Shown: positions 42,391 to 55,116, numbered from the stretch's first letter. The stretch: 64,000 bases of DNA from Posidonia oceanica (GCA_037176725.1 JAZBRS010000026.1:102531501-102595500); one strand, 5' to 3'. Made by a program: numbers and translations. Notes: generated by a model from the sequence alone, not told the origin.

Positions 42391-43696
42391 TGTAACATTC
42401 GGGTCTTTTGGGAAATTATTTCCCATATTATTATATGGATTTGAGGTTGATTGCTTGAAATTATAACTTTTTATATTTAAGCAATAATTTTAGTCTTGTG
42501 TTTGTGTTCTCCTATGGTATTTGTGGTCTATTCTTGGCTTCCCGTGTGTGTGTGTGGCATTTTGGCATCATGCTGGACTTGATTGAAATAAAGGAAAAGA
42601 AAGGAAAAAAATGCCAAAAGTGCACAGTGTTGCGTGCTGCCCTTCCTTTCCACCATGCCCTGCAACGCTGACTTGCCCATGATTCCCGGCGGCTGTCGGC
42701 GGCGAGGGGTTGAAAAGAGGATGGCCAACTGGAGGAGGAGGAGGAGCACAGGAAGGAGAGAGAGCGGAAGAGCGAGACCCGAGGAGGAAAACGCTGGAGG
42801 AAGAGGAGGATTGTGTGCAATGCGGCGGCCAGAGGAAGAAAAAGAGGAGGAGAAGCTCGTCGGTGTTGTGTACGCGTCCTTCTCCCCTTTTCTTCTTGAA
42901 TCCATGCAATAATCTTGCAAATAGTTGAACAATTAGATATTGATGCATGGAATGAATTTGGAATGGTTTTGAGTGAGTTTGTTGAGAAAACTCGTTTTTG
43001 GCTGTTTGAGCCTTGCGCCTTTACGAATTTGTAACTTGAGCCATGGTTGATGAAATCTTGTGATGTTTGTCTTGAATGATAGAAGACTTTGTGTTCTTTG
43101 ATTTGGTATATTTTGTGGATTTTATCATGGCTTGTGTTGGGACCCGTTGAGGTTCCAATCTTGGGCGATTTTGAAATCGCCCTGTTTTGGGTTTTCTAAA
43201 GGTGTCTGGTTCGACTTGCTGATTTATTTCGGTATGCCATTTTTACCTAGGTTTTGGGGTACCAGACTTTTTCGGTATGCTGATTGTCTGTCAAATTTTG
43301 AGCTCAAGGCCTGAATTCGATCAATCGGGATTTTTCAGTGTGCCGAAATCTCCTGATTCGGTCGACTAGTGGAAATCCATGTGTCGATTTAGGGCTTGAG
43401 GATGGACTGAGGTCTTGATTCGATCGACCGAATAAATTTAGTTCGCCGAATCAGACCCCTGAGCCAAAATGAGTTGTTTTTCTTCCCAGAGGGTTTTGAT
43501 TCTTATATTGCCAAGTAATGCAAGGGTTTTGTGATGTTTTTGGCAATGTTAAAATGATTTGAAAATGGTTTTCTGGGAAGGTGAGCAATGTTTTGGAAAT
43601 GGTTTTCTGTGGTTTTTGCTGTGTGCTGGAACGGGTTAGGGGTGAAAGAGTCCCCAGGGTAACCCATATCTGGGAAGGGAATTCTCAGGTAGTTCC
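42391..43696 (+). repeat. 5' LTR of element E, first segment
   Basis: Homologous to 61449-62755. Includes a region rich in GGAGGAGGAGG (42725-42850), and TTCGGTATGCC- and TCGACCGAAT-type words at 43205-43465. Interrupted by G3 at 43697. Confidence 0.9.
43692..43696. repeat. Target-site duplication of G3, left copy (GTTCC)
   Basis: GTTCC before TGTAGTAACCCG. GTTCT follows the other end at 46447-46451. The 3' LTR of E shows the uninterrupted site (AGTTCCAGCTAG near 62750). Confidence 0.82.
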
Positions 43697-46446
43697 TGTA
43701 GTAACCCGTCAAATCGGCACGTCCATGCATGCTGCCAAAGATAAAGGGCACTGATAGTAGGTGGATCCGAGGAAGGAAACTCGACTCGAAAACACCAAAA
43801 AAGGGCGGAAAAACAAAGATAAAGCAAATTCGGAGTCACCATTTAGTCTATTAAATCAAAAGATGAGGAAAATCATGGAAAAGCATGAAAACATGCAAAT
43901 GGGTGCAATGCTATGCAGAAATAAATGACTCGTGCCTAGGATAAGGGCATAATGATCATTGCGGGCCAAGAGAAAGGGTAAGGACTCCTGTTACGCACGG
44001 AGAAGGTGTTAGGCATCCCCGATACGCCCGGAATCGGTCTTTCTAGGCTTGTCGCTCGCATATGCTAGAATGTCAGCAAATTCTTGCATTTACTGTACAC
44101 CCGAGGGGCGAGGGATGCTATGCCATGCTATGAATGCTTAATTACACGCTCAAATGCATGCTCAAGATGCCATGATGTGTGATGGAAATCAAACATGTAG
44201 TCTATGTGCTCAGCAGCGCTGCCAATGTTCTGAACCAGACTTGCCCTGGTTCAAAAGAACTCTAGACAGTAAGCATCATCGTCCTAAATGCAATGCAGGC
44301 GAGAAATCAAAACAACGAATAAAACCATGCAATGCGAATAGAGACATGCGACATGCGTTTGTAAAACATGCAAAGCTTAGTAAAAACATGCCAAAGCATC
44401 ATGTCAAGGTCAAAAACACTACAAAGAGACGATAAACAAGCTCGAGAAGCAAAATAGTAAACAAGCAAGGGGAATACACAAGGCGTAAAGCGACAACAGG
44501 AGTGGCTCAAGCCACTGTCTGGACTACAGCCTTGGTCGCCACCCTGAACAGCAGCAGTGCATGTCGCTGGTGAGATCGGCGAGGCACATGGCGCCACTCA
44601 GAGCAGCAACAACTACAGTCGCCAATGTGAGCGACGTCTGAGCATGTCGCCGATAGTAGTGGCGACATAGGCATACACAGTGTTTCTCAAACAGCGACTT
44701 TCATGGTCGAAAACAAGCTAGAGAATCGATGCAAAATAGCAAACTAAATGCATAAAAATGTAGATGGCATATTCAGGATCACAAGCATGCAATCAAACTG
44801 TAAAATGGACACCTAGGTTGCAAGATACAATGGCTCCAAGTTTGGCCGGAGAACTGTCAAGAGTTGCAGGTGAGTCGCCGGTGAGACAGGCGACGTCACT
44901 GCAACTCAGGTACTCCAAACTGCCAACTTTGGGACCAAATCTGTAACCCATGGCTATGCAAAATAAGCATATAACTATGCAAACATGAAGAGTAAACATC
45001 CAGGAACACAAACATATAAAAATCAAGCAAAACGAAGCTCTTTGTCGGCCGGAGCAACGACCCAAAGTTCCGCCGGCGACAACCAGAGGTGCAAGTTAGT
45101 CGCCGCTCGCGCTGGCGCCTAAGCTGGTAGTCCTTCTAGCGTCGGAGAAGAAGGCAATAACTGTGATAAAGCATCAATAAAATATAATTAACCAACTAGA
45201 AACCATGCATGGCATACCACGAAGCTAAGGGGAAGGTTTCTCACCTGCGGGGGCACATGGTTCGGCTCCCCGACCTAGCTCGCCGGAGTGCGCCGGTGTG
45301 GAGGTCCCTGCGGTGCAGGGGACGTCAACGGTTGCTCGGTGCAATTGGGTTGTGTTCGTGGACGTCTGGCGAACGTGTATGCGAAGTTTGGCGGCGTTTG
45401 GTGCCACGGTGTGGCCTCTGGCACTGTTGGCCGGTGGCGGCAAGGAAGAACGGCGAGCACGTGCGACGGTGGGTGCTGGGCTATTTGTGGTGGTTTGGAG
45501 CCGTGGTAAATGTTGCACGGGATGCTAGGAAGGGTGAGGGATTACTGTGAAGTGTTGGGTTGCTGTGGTTGCTGTTGGGAGGTTGACGGAAGCGTCGCCG
45601 GTGATGGGTTCACATGGACGGCGGCGGCTTGTAATGGTTCAAGCGATGGTCCGGGAGGCTAAAGAGAGGTGTGGAATGCTTGGGAGAATGCTAAGATGCT
45701 TGGGAGTGTTCCTGGATTGCTAGAGCTCTCTGTGGTTCGCTCAGCAATAGAGAGAGGAGGGAAGAGTGTCGCCAGCCTTTGTTGGGTTCCTCTCCACCAG
45801 GTATTGGCTCTGGCAAAGCCAATTGATGGCAGGAGGAGTGGCAGTGAGTGGTGTGAGGTGGCGAGGCAGTCGAGGAAGTAAATGGTGTAGCAGGAAAGGG
45901 ACGATGTAGTCGTCGGTGGTAGAGGCACAGGTGGCCGGTCAGTGATGATGGTGAGAGCGAGAAGGACGCCGATGAGGAGGGGACATAGTGCCAGGGAGTA
46001 AGTGGCGATTGGCGTCTAGTGGGTGGAGGTAGTGGAGAGTAAGTGGGGAGTGGATGGGTGGCAGGAGGTGACGAAGGTTGGCGATGACCGGCAGCAGCCG
46101 CACGGGAAAGATTCAAGCGGTGGTCTGAGTTGCAGAAAGTCGCCGGTCGTTGTGGCGCCAAACCCAGTCACCTCGTAGAGTGGCGATAGGTCTAGTCGCC
46201 GCTCCTAGTGGCGACAAAGCATGCAATTCAGTGGACTGGGGTTGTATAGTGAAATCCAGGCCTACTGCATTATCCTTGAACCACCAATGGGTTTTGGGCT
46301 TTGTGAGGGCTTGTGGTGTTGGGTTTTGGGTATTTGGAAAGTTTTGGGTTGGTTTAGGGTTTGGGTGGAAAGTTTGGGTCCGCCGTTTCTGAGCTCGTTC
46401 CTCCAGGTGAAATCCACCGACTGGGTGTCAAAATGGGGTATCTACA
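43697..46446 (-). mobile_element. G3: 2.75-kb solo-LTR-like insertion in E's 5' LTR
   Basis: TGTAGTAACCCG to ATGGGGTATCTACA on the plus strand, sense strand minus by the TGTAGATACCCCATTTTGA start. It has the three blocks shared with G1/G2 (about 43825-43880, 43975-44045 and 44205-44290). It lacks the large tandem arrays and is the shortest copy. It contains many GTCGCC and GGCGAC words at 44530-44680, 44870-44900, 45095-45120 and 46140-46215. No PBS, PPT or gene. Frames at 45209-45550 and 45691-46161 follow GC-rich composition. Confidence 0.78.
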
Positions 46447-46451
46447 GTTCT
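46447..46451. repeat. Target-site duplication of G3, right copy (GTTCT)
   Basis: One mismatch from GTTCC at 43692-43696. Confidence 0.78.
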
Positions 46452-46601
46452 AGCTAAACACTGGTCGGGTCAGGGGTGAAAGAGTCCCCAGGGTGGCCCG
46501 TGCGTATCAGAGGTGAAAGAGTCCCCAGAGTGGACCATGGTCTAGGTGACCCCAGTAGTAAGACACCTTTGGTGTACCCTGTGTGGCTATTGTCCAGTTT
46601 G
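46452..46601 (+). repeat. 5' LTR of element E, middle segment
   Basis: Lies between G3 and D. Contains repeats of GGGGTGAAAGAGTCCCCAG also seen at 62700-62880 in the 3' LTR. Confidence 0.85.
46597..46601. repeat. Target-site duplication of element D, left copy (GTTTG)
   Basis: GTTTG before TGTAGATACCC, repeated at 56408-56412. The uninterrupted site GGTTTGGACTTG is seen in the 3' LTR near 62935. Confidence 0.93.
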
Positions 46602-47912
46602 TGTAGATACCCTATTTTGGCACTCCTTTCATGGTAGTGTAGTCTTTTGCATTATGTCATCCCTAGAGGCTCTTTGCTCAATCCAAGACCTCTCACTTGA
46701 GCCAAACACCTATTCCCCAGTTCAAAACATTATCTTCATCCCTTATTGAGTTTTAAGTGTCAAAAATTTGAGTATCCTCCATTTCTTGGACAAATTTGGA
46801 AGGTGGACTGACTGAGAGCGTTATACGCTGGAATCCCAGCTTATAACGTAAGACGCTAGTTTTCCAGCGTCTAATGTTGAAGCCCAGTGCCAGACACAAA
46901 CTTTCCTTAATTAGCCAAATACGAAATCCATATTTTTTTCCTTCTTTAGAATCTGTTGACCAGTCAAGGCAATTAAAACTGGTTTAAAGACTCTTAAGCA
47001 ACCTTTATTAGGGGAATATTCCTTTATTCTGGCAGCTGTACCTTGGAGGTCGTTATACGCTGGGATTCCAGCTTATAACACCCCTGAATTGGAAAGTTTG
47101 CTGATCTAGCCATTTAATCCATATTTGTTCCTCCCCTGCTTCTATAAAAGCAAGGGTACCCCCACAGCCAAAAGGATCTGACACGAATTTAGAGAGAGGA
47201 AATTAAACGGGACAAAGAAGGGTGGAAGGACGAATTTAGAGAGAGGAATTTGGACACGAATTTAGAGAGAGGAGGGACACGAATTTGAGTGAAGGAGGGA
47301 ATTTTAGAGGAATTTTTGAGAGAAAATTAAAGGAGTTTTGAGCCAAAATCTTGAGAGAAATTATGTTGAGAAAGAGGTTTAAGAGAGCTTGAGTTTTCTT
47401 CCATCTCCAACCACGCCAACCGCATATTACATTTCTTAAATAAACAAAGGGGTTCTTTTTATTTTTGCAAATCGCATTTCATTTCATATATTGTTGTAGC
47501 TAGGCATTCATACATAGTTGCAACTGAGGGAATAAAACCCCTCGGGTAAGTATTTCTTTATGTTTCTTTATGTCCCATTTTATTTATTCTGAATAAGTTA
47601 CTACACCATATTGATCCATATTTTTGCTAACATTTGTTTTACAAGGAAGAAGAAGAAGAAGAAGAAGAAGAGACTCACCAAGCACGAGCACCCTTGGGCA
47701 ACGCTGGCATTGTTCCAAGGTAGCTCAATCCACACATCACATCTCCCAAGGTGTCTTGAGGGCCAGCGCAAGCAAACCGAGAGTGGCGATTACACCGGTT
47801 TCCATACACGTGGAGTGTCGAAATCGGATACAAGAAAAAGGGGACTCCGAGAAGGCCAACAAAAGAGCAAAACCCATCTTCTCCTCCAACACAAAAAAAC
47901 CCCATATCCACA
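46602..47912 (+). repeat. 5' LTR of element D
   Basis: TGTAGATACCCTATTTTGG to CCATATCCACA, 1311 bp. TATA box TATAAAAG at 47143-47150 in the loop of CTGCTT...AAGCA. Contains inverted words GTTATACGCTGG / CCAGCTTATAAC (46820-46875 and 47050-47080) and a (GAA)n run at 47645-47672. Confidence 0.93.
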
Positions 47913-47935
47913 GATTAACGATAACGGTGGGACGG
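47913..47935 (+). promoter_or_regulatory. Degenerate primer-binding site of element D
   Basis: GATTAACGATAACGGTGGGA follows the LTR. It aligns with C's GTCTGGCGATCACGGTGGGA but has lost the TGG and several paired positions, so priming in this copy is doubtful. Confidence 0.55.
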
Positions 47936-49729
47936 CTAAAAGTGCCCCCGTGCTAGGTGAGTATTCTCTTCTTCTTCTTTATTTTCCTTTGCAATCCTTC
48001 TTTTATTTTTTTGTGGATTTTCAAGGTCGTAGTGAAATTCCTCTTAATGTTTTGAGGCGCCACGACCCTTTCTTTGTTTGGGTTTTTATTTTTTTATACG
48101 CAAAAATGTATGCAACCACCTCCCCTTTTTTGTTTTGATTCTCTAGAATAGGGGGTGGTTGAGTAAAAAATACTATTTTTCCTGAAAAATTCCTGTCAAT
48201 GTGTTAAACGCAGGAATCTGGGCGTTCAACATTGAACGCTCCAGATCCAGCGTTCAACATCTCTGGACAGAATTCCATTCTGTTTTCAAAATTTTCTTTG
48301 TTTTCTTTTAATAACTGGCCTAAGGAACAAGGTGTGAGGTGATTGGTTTTGCTGTAGGGACCGGAACCTTAATCTTTAGGTGCTTTTCAAAAATCAAAAA
48401 AAAAGAAAAAAAATCAAGTTTTCTCTATGACTTGCATGGCCCTTATTGGGAACTAGTTTATTTATGTCTTTTCTTGGATTACACAAAATAACCACTTAAA
48501 TCCGGAGCACTTTTGTTGCAAAGGACTTAAGAGAGGTGTTTGTGTTGTCATTTACTTTCACAATGGGCACTCTTCTTTCCCTTGCTGCATGTGGAAGTAA
48601 GTTAGAACCTCAAGTCTAGATTTGCATTCTTTCCCCCCCTTCGGTGGTTTGTTGTGGATTGCTTGTGCTTAAATCGCGAGAGACCCAATCAATCCTGAGT
48701 AGACTGGGCTCTACCTCTACGGGGTAGGGACCTAAGTGTACTTAGGCTCTCCCTAACATCCTCAAGAGTTGAGGTAGGGGGCAGTACCAAAGAAGAGGAA
48801 TTTGTCCCATTGTGTGAGGATCCATAGACAAACCCATGAAGTCAGCCATACCCAAGCTTTAGGCACCTTGAGAGCCACACAATATTAAGACACGAAAAAT
48901 AAAGTGAAAATCCAAAATCAAACACTTAATCGCTATTTGAAAGTGCTTCTGTGCAGTTATCTGAAACAGGGGTGTTGAACGCTTGAAATCCTGCGTTCTA
49001 CGTTGAACGCAACAATCTTATCGTTCAACACATTATCTGTTCTTTTTCTTGATTTCTGGCTTTTATTTGTGGTGAATGATGAATGATATAAGGTGAATGA
49101 TTGAATAGGAACTATAAACAAGTCATTTTCAATTTAATCTTTATTTTTCATTTTATAGAAACTTGTATTAGGTCGCAAAGCCTTTTGTAAGTTTTTTTAT
49201 TTTTTGTAAACCTTGTAATCTTTTCCCCTTATTAAAAAAAACAAAAAAACAAAACAAACGAAAATTAGAAAAAAAAGAGAAGAAAAATTCAGAAAAAAAA
49301 GAGAGGAAAAATTCAAAAGGAAAAAATGAGAGAGAGAAAAACAAGAAAAGAAGGAAATTGAGTGATAGAGTCCGTAAAAGCCTTTGAAAAGGTTGGTGTT
49401 TACATTCACTAAGCAATCTCCCACCAAATCAGTGGAAAATCTTTTGGAAAAATTGCTGTCAGAAACTTAAAGTGTTAAACGCAGCCTGTACAACATCTAA
49501 CGTTGAACGGCTCACAGTCAACGTTCAACACTGCCAAATTGCCATATACAAGCGTTAGACGCTATAAAGTCTGTGTCTTACATTAGACGACGATTCTGGT
49601 GCGTCTTACGTTTTACAGAAACTTAAGTCAGATTTATAGCTGAAATGCATGTCTGAATTCAAAGTTGAAAACCCTGAGCATAACAGAAATTGCTGAGACA
49701 CTGGTAACTTGCCTAAGGAGGAACCCAGT
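47936..49729 (+). other. 5' leader of element D
   Basis: Noncoding, with a T-rich first part and an A-rich stretch (49235-49340). Four 60-70-bp clusters of inverted GTTNNACGC-type words lie at 48206-48262, 48972-49032, 49472-49536 and 49552-49615. No gene is seen. Confidence 0.6.
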
Positions 49730-51780
49730 ATGAAGATATTCCATCCAACCACTGGAGAAGAAATGGATCCCGACTTGATCCAATATCAAGCCATGTATCA
49801 CTTCCTTTACAGCAACACCAACCAACTTGACCCAACGGGCATATCAAATCAACATGATCTCCATCATGGTCAATACCTCCCTGGTGAAGGACTACAAAGG
49901 CCCGTCGCAAATGACATCCCTGAAGGTCTATACCAGGGACAGCTCGGAAATGCGCTGCCGGACACCGAACACCAGAGGCAGAGAAACGATCCCAATGGAA
50001 GATTCCGAACAAGGGGCCATCCTTTGTTCTTTGAGCAATCACAGCAACAGCCACATGGGCAGTATAAAGGAAGAGTCAATCCACTATTCTCCAGTCAACC
50101 AGAACAGTTCCCTCAGGTTTCAAATTCAAATGCTCAAGCAGCTCAAATAAGCACCACTGACTTGGCAGAAATGAGGAAGATGCTCAGTGCACTGGAAGTA
50201 CACACTCAAGCTCCACTATCTTTCAATATGGACAAGTTCCCTCCTTTTCGACTACCTCCGGGCTTCAAGTATCCAAAGATGCCCAAATTTGATGGAACCA
50301 CAAATCCACAGAGCCACATCATAAGATTCCAAATGGAGGCCGCGCCTTACTGCCATGACTTAGGGCTCCTTATCCACCTGTTCTTCTATTTCCTTGAAGG
50401 AGAGCCCATGGAGTGGTTCATGTCACTGAGCAAGGAAGAAATAAGTAGCTTCAAGCAAATTCAAGAAAACTTCCTGCTCAAATACCAGTATAAGATAGAG
50501 CCCAAGCCGACCTTCCTCAACTTGGCAAAGGAAATGATGGAACCTGACGAAGACTGTTCACTTATGCAAATCAGTGGAGAGACATGGCTGCGAGATCAGG
50601 CCTAGAAATCCCAGAAAGACAAATAGTCCAAAAGCTGATAGCAAACACCATAGGACCAATGAAGAAAGGACTTGCCAACACCTACTGCCCATCCATTTCA
50701 GCATTATATAAGGTGGCGACATCAGTCTGGGAGAATATCCATGAATTTGAAGAACCACAACCAATTGAAGATGATATTGAAGATGACATCGATCAAACCA
50801 CGGTTAATCAAATTCAAGGAAGATGCAACAACATTTATGGCAATAAAAGGCAACAATGGAGGCAACCACAACCCATTCCATGTCTGTGGCAAGCTCCAGT
50901 CCAGCCAGCACTGCACCATGCGCCACAACCAGCACTGCACCACGTGCCACAGCCAGCAGTGCACCAAGAGCCAGTAACTGCACAGGTGCTAAGAGTACAG
51001 CAAGCTCAACCAATATTGAGGCAGCAACCTCTGACACGCTCAAGCAAGCCAATAAAATATACAGGGGAGGTTAAGACACCACTCTCGCAAGGCAGTCGAA
51101 ATATGTGGGGCATTTTCAAGAAAGACAAGCCAATGCCAAAGCCCATGCCAGCGCCAGAGCCAATGCCAGAGCCTGCACCCGTGCTAGAGCAAAAATCATT
51201 GCCAATGCCCGTACCCACGCCAGAGCCCGCACCCGTGCTAGAGCAAAAATCATTGCCAATGCCCGTGCCCACGCCAGAGCCAATGCCAGAGCCCGCACCC
51301 ATGCTAGAGCAAAAACCATTGCCACTGCCCGTGCCCGCACCCGTGCAAGTGTAAGAATCATTGCCAATGCCCATGCTAGAGCCCGTGCCCATGCCAGAGC
51401 CAATACCCGAGCCCGACCAAGAGATGATGTCAATACTACCAAGAGCATCCAACCCAGATGTTGTGACGGCAAAGCTAGGGGCAGAGAATGAGCTTACTGC
51501 ACTTTCCTACATCAAGGAACCGCTGCCTCATCCACCTCGGCCTCCGAACATATCAGTTTGTGGAAAGTGTATCCCTACCATGAAATGGTGCCCATGGAAG
51601 CATATGCCAAAGATGCGGATTCCATACATCAATAGTGTCAACTATGCTCGCAAGACAAAATTCAAAAGAATGCTCCAACTAATGCGGCTTGCGACACAAG
51701 GGGCAGAGCACCATGCTCATCCATCAGGCTGCCCTCCTTTCTCAGGACGAGGCATGGATTTCGCGTTTGATACTGGTTAG
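49730..51780 (+). pseudogene. gag of element D
   Basis: Starts best at ATG 49730 (MKIFHPTTGEEMDPDLIQYQ), matching C's gag near GEALDPGSIQYK. The core has FNMDKFPPFRLPPGFKYPKM, FFYFLEGEPMEWF and FLLKYQYKIEPKP. A one-base frameshift at about 50545-50580 passes to the frame that continues MAARSGLEIPERQIVQKLIAN to a stop at 51352, after which the same frame goes on to 51780. The later part is Q/H/P-rich, then a P-M-P-E-rich repeat (51120-51420), and ends with basic NYARKTKFKRMLQLM and FAFDTG. The zinc-binding motif seen in C and A is not evident, so gag is probably also internally deleted. Confidence 0.82.
51120..51420 (+). repeat. P/M/E-rich coding repeat in D gag
   Basis: About 60-bp higher-order units built from CCAGAGCC- and CCCGTGCC-like hexamers and GAGCAAAAATCATTGCC, encoding runs such as MPVPTPEPAPVLEQKSLP. 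In frame with gag, with one stop at 51352. Confidence 0.8.
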
Positions 51781-51954
51781 GGAGCCGAAAGCGAGAGGCC
51801 TCTACTGATGGAAGCTGCACTAGGGGCAACCCCCCTAGTTATTGTAAATAGACTTCATCTTTATTTTTTTGTTTTTCTTTTATCTTGATTGAGCATGAAA
51901 ATACATAAATAAAACACATCCTTCCACGTAATAAAGTGTAAACTTAATGAGAAG

Positions 51955-52113
51955 GAATTTCCTTCCACGCAAGTATGGAAAACTGAGACCAAATTGGGAA
52001 GGACCATACTTGGTGGTTGAGGCATATCCAGGCAATGCCTATTTGTTTGGCCAGAGATGATGGCACTAGGCTTGAATATCCTTGGAATGCACTCCACCTC
52101 AAACGATACTACC
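51955..52113 (+). pseudogene. Integrase C-terminal remnant of element D
   Basis: Translated pieces read KLRPNWEGPYLVVEAYPGNAY, then, after a small frameshift, DGTRLEYPWNALHLKRYY. This is the conserved end of Tat-type integrase, in which a KL-x-P-x-WEGP strand is followed by PWN-x-x-HLK-x-YY. It marks the right breakpoint of the deletion that removed the rest of pol. The left breakpoint lies between 51780 and about 51950. Confidence 0.8.
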
Positions 52114-52910
52114 CTTGATATGCACACTGAGCCACTAGATTGCCCGTGCTTGAGGACCTACTATTTCCAAAGCCTAAGAGTCATACCTTAGCCTCACCTC
52201 ACAAACACCTTGTGGGAGGAGGAGAAATGGTCCAACACTGAGATAAAGGCAAATCATAAGAAGCCCCCTCCCAGTTCATGAACAACAAGTCCACACACAT
52301 CCCTTGAGTCAGACATGCTACCCTAGTGCAAATTGGGTAGGCGTCTAAGGCCAGACTTAGAAGCGCCGAAAAGAGAGGAGTGTACAAAATAAAAGAATGT
52401 CTCAGACCATCAATAAATGGATATCTGTTGGCCGAGCATTCAAAAAAGGAGTGAGACTTTTGATGCTTGCCAAAATACCCAAGAAAAAAAGAAGAGGTAA
52501 AAAGAAGATAGCAAAGAAGTTGTCCATGTGCAAGAAAAGAAAGAGAATGGAAAAGAAGGCAGCAAAGAAGCTGTCCAAAGAGTCAAAATTGAAAATGGGG
52601 AATTACCAAGCGCAGTAGGAATCAACTTTGAACTGGGAGGGGTATAGGCTCCAAATCTTAAGCTGAAATCCTAGGATAGGACATTGACCTTCCTTCCCCC
52701 ACACCCTGCACTGTACATTAAGAGGCAAGGGGTGAAAACCTAGGTCTAGGGGCAGTTAGGTGCCAAAGCAAGCCTGAAGTATCTATAGCTCCCAAATGCA
52801 CAAGGGATTCAATTATCAAGGTTTTCCAACCATGAGGTCTCCTGTTTCCTAACTCCATGGAAGGTTCTTCTACTCTCAAAAATCTAAAAAAAAATAAAAC
52901 CAAAAATCCA

Positions 52911-52998
<88 letters not shown>

Positions 52999-53570
52999 CC
53001 AAAATTCTAAAAACAAAATCCAAAAAAAATAAGAAAATAAAAAATCCAAAAAAATGAGAAAACCAAAAATCCAAAAAAAAAAATGAGAAAACCAAAAATC
53101 CAAAAAAAATAAGAAAACCAAAATTCCAAAAAAATGAGAAAACCAAAAAAATCCAAAAAATAGCAAAAGATCGAAAATCCAAAATAGGGTAAAATCTACC
53201 CAACCAACATTACCTCATGAAACTGATAACAAGCAGGCCTATGGTGCAAAAAAAAAAAATCTAGGAATTCTTACGACTCTGCGTCGTACTTGACCCCTCC
53301 TATTCAGGACGGTCACTTGGTATTCGCCTACGAGGCAGTGCTGGGATCTCAAGAAAAGACAACCCCTCGTCAAGCATGTCATCTTTAGACAATAAAGCTG
53401 AGGCCAAAGCTCGTTATCCAAAACCTAATTTTCGTTTGTTTATTTCAAGTTAATTATTTTATTTGTTTATGCTTACTTTGGACTAGGGGCAAGGGGCACC
53501 CTAGATAGCCTAACAAGTTTTGTTGAGTTTCTTTGCAGGTAGTTACTGACATATGTTGGACTCTACAAAT
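52114..53570 (+). other. Element D 3' noncoding region: GCTGTCC repeats and A-rich tract
   Basis: 52490-52600 has units with GCAAAGAAGCTGTCCAA, also readable as a K-rich peptide. 52880-53185 is an A-rich tract of AAAACCAAAAATCC-like units. Both are shared in order with element A (22675-23415). No gene is assigned. Confidence 0.6.
52905..52998. repeat. AAAT and AT microsatellites
   Basis: About eight AAAT units to roughly 52942, then about 27 AT units to about 52997, inside the A-rich tract of D. Confidence 0.95.
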
Positions 53571-53689
53571 CATTGCGTCTTACGCAGGGTACCAAGCGTC
53601 CAACGATCCAAAGCAGAGTAAAGAAGAAATCAGACTTCCCGGAGCACAATCGGGCAAACAAAGCCAACACAACTGAAGAAGTATCCTTT

Positions 53690-54130
53690 TATTTCCTTGG
53701 ACAACCCCCATGGCAATCTTTAATCACAGCTTTTCCCTTAGGCAACCCCCTTGGCGATCTTTATCTCAACTTTATCCCTTTGGGCAACACCTAAAGACCT
53801 TTTTCCCCGAGTGTTGGATGATTGATCCAGCTCAAGTCTTTTAGTTCGACCCCCTTGGGCAACCCCCTTGGCAGTGTCTTTTAAATTCCTGTTCGACCCC
53901 CTTGGGCAACCCCCTTGGCAGTGTCTTTTAAATTCCAGTTCGACCCCCTTGGCAGTGTCTTTAAAATTCCAGTTCGACTCCCTTGGGCAACTCCCTTGGT
54001 AGTGTCTTTAATTCCTATTCAACCCCCTTGGCAGTGTCTTTTAAATTTTGTTCGACCCCCTTAGGCAACCCCCATGGTAGTGTCTTTTAGTTTGACCCCC
54101 TCGGACAACCCCCGTGGCCGTGTCCCTTAG
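53690..54130 (+). repeat. 45-bp tandem repeat array of element D
   Basis: About eight irregular units with CCCCCTTGGGCAACCCCC, TTGGCAGTGTCTTTTAAATT and a TTCGA end. It is the counterpart of C's 44-bp array (12373-13140), in the opposite chromosomal orientation as expected. Confidence 0.85.
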
Positions 54131-54186
54131 CAAAGAAGCAATCCAGAACCAGATAACCCGGAGCACAACCAGGTAAACAAAGCAAA

Positions 54187-55010
54187 GCCAACGGTATTAG
54201 TGGACCCATCGTTCATTATTCTTGGGTCAGAAGACGACGGTCTCTGTCGAGAATGTAAGCAACATTCAATAAAAGGACATCTGATTTTGACGAATAAAGC
54301 CAACAGTATTAGTGGACCCATCGTTCATTAATTCCAGGTCACAAGACGACGGTCTTTGTCGAGGATGTAGGCAACATTCAATGAAATGACACCTGATTGT
54401 GACAAAAAGAGCCAACGCGGCTAGCAGAGAAGAGGTCAACTCCCTTTGTCCAACACCTGAGAACATCATGGACCTCTTGCTCACCAACTCGCGTATCATA
54501 AGACGACGGTCCCCGTGGAGAGTGTAGGCTACACTTGATGAAAGGGCACCTGATTATGACAAAATTGCATTCAAGCATGTGTCAGTTTGCCTTAAGTGGT
54601 GAGAGAAATTCCTGAGCCAACTCGATATACAAATCAAAGCCGGTAATGATGGAGAAACCTCGTTATCTAGGGTCATGCATTGCATATCATGATCACCTCC
54701 TTCGCATTCCCGCCAGCACGCATCCATGCATAGCACATTGCATTGCATTCGCATTGAGCATCGGAAACATTTGCTATCCATCCTTTAAGTTTGACTCACG
54801 TGGGCAACTCCCGTGGCCATGTCTTTTAATTTGACCCCCGCGGACAACCCCCGTGGCAGTGTCTTTTAGTTTGACCCTCGCGAGCAACCCCCATGGTAGT
54901 GTCTCTTAGTTCGACCCCCGCGGGCAACCGCTACGGCTGTGTCTTTAGTTTGTTCCCCTTGGGCAATCCCTTTGGCCGTGTTTCTTCAACCGACCCTCAT
55001 TGCATCTCGT
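54187..55010 (+). repeat. 120-bp and 40-bp repeats near D's 3' end
   Basis: Three units at 54187-54600 contain GACGACGGTC and a TGTAGGCAACATTC-like word. Five units at 54780-55000 contain GACCCCCGCGGACAACCCCC and GTGTCTTTTAGTTT. Both families occur in C at 11460-12235. Confidence 0.78.
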
Positions 55011-55116
55011 CCAAGTCTAATGGCAGCAGGCATTGGATTTCTTTTAGGATCCCTGGGTAGCGCCATACGGGGGTATCGTCTCGCCTTGTAGATAGCTTCG
55101 TGCCGAAGCCATCTTC

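Noticed and set aside
42512..42948. Serine/proline-rich frames of 90-134 codons in E's 5' LTR
   Set aside because: The same stretch in the 3' LTR (61535-62218) shows they come from a GGAGGA-rich LTR segment. Reading frames are not maintained between copies.
45209..46161. Several 80-156-codon frames on both strands in G3
   Set aside because: Same GC-rich LTR block effect as in G1. Frames overlap in opposite strands and are not kept in G1 or G2.
52440..52620. Lysine-rich frame of about 70 codons, resembling a basic nuclear protein
   Set aside because: Encoded by the GCAAAGAAGCTGTCC repeat, which in element A does not keep this frame.
52718..53203. Minus-strand frame with alternating I/Y and F/L-rich parts
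   Set aside because: Product of the AT microsatellite and the A-rich tract of D.
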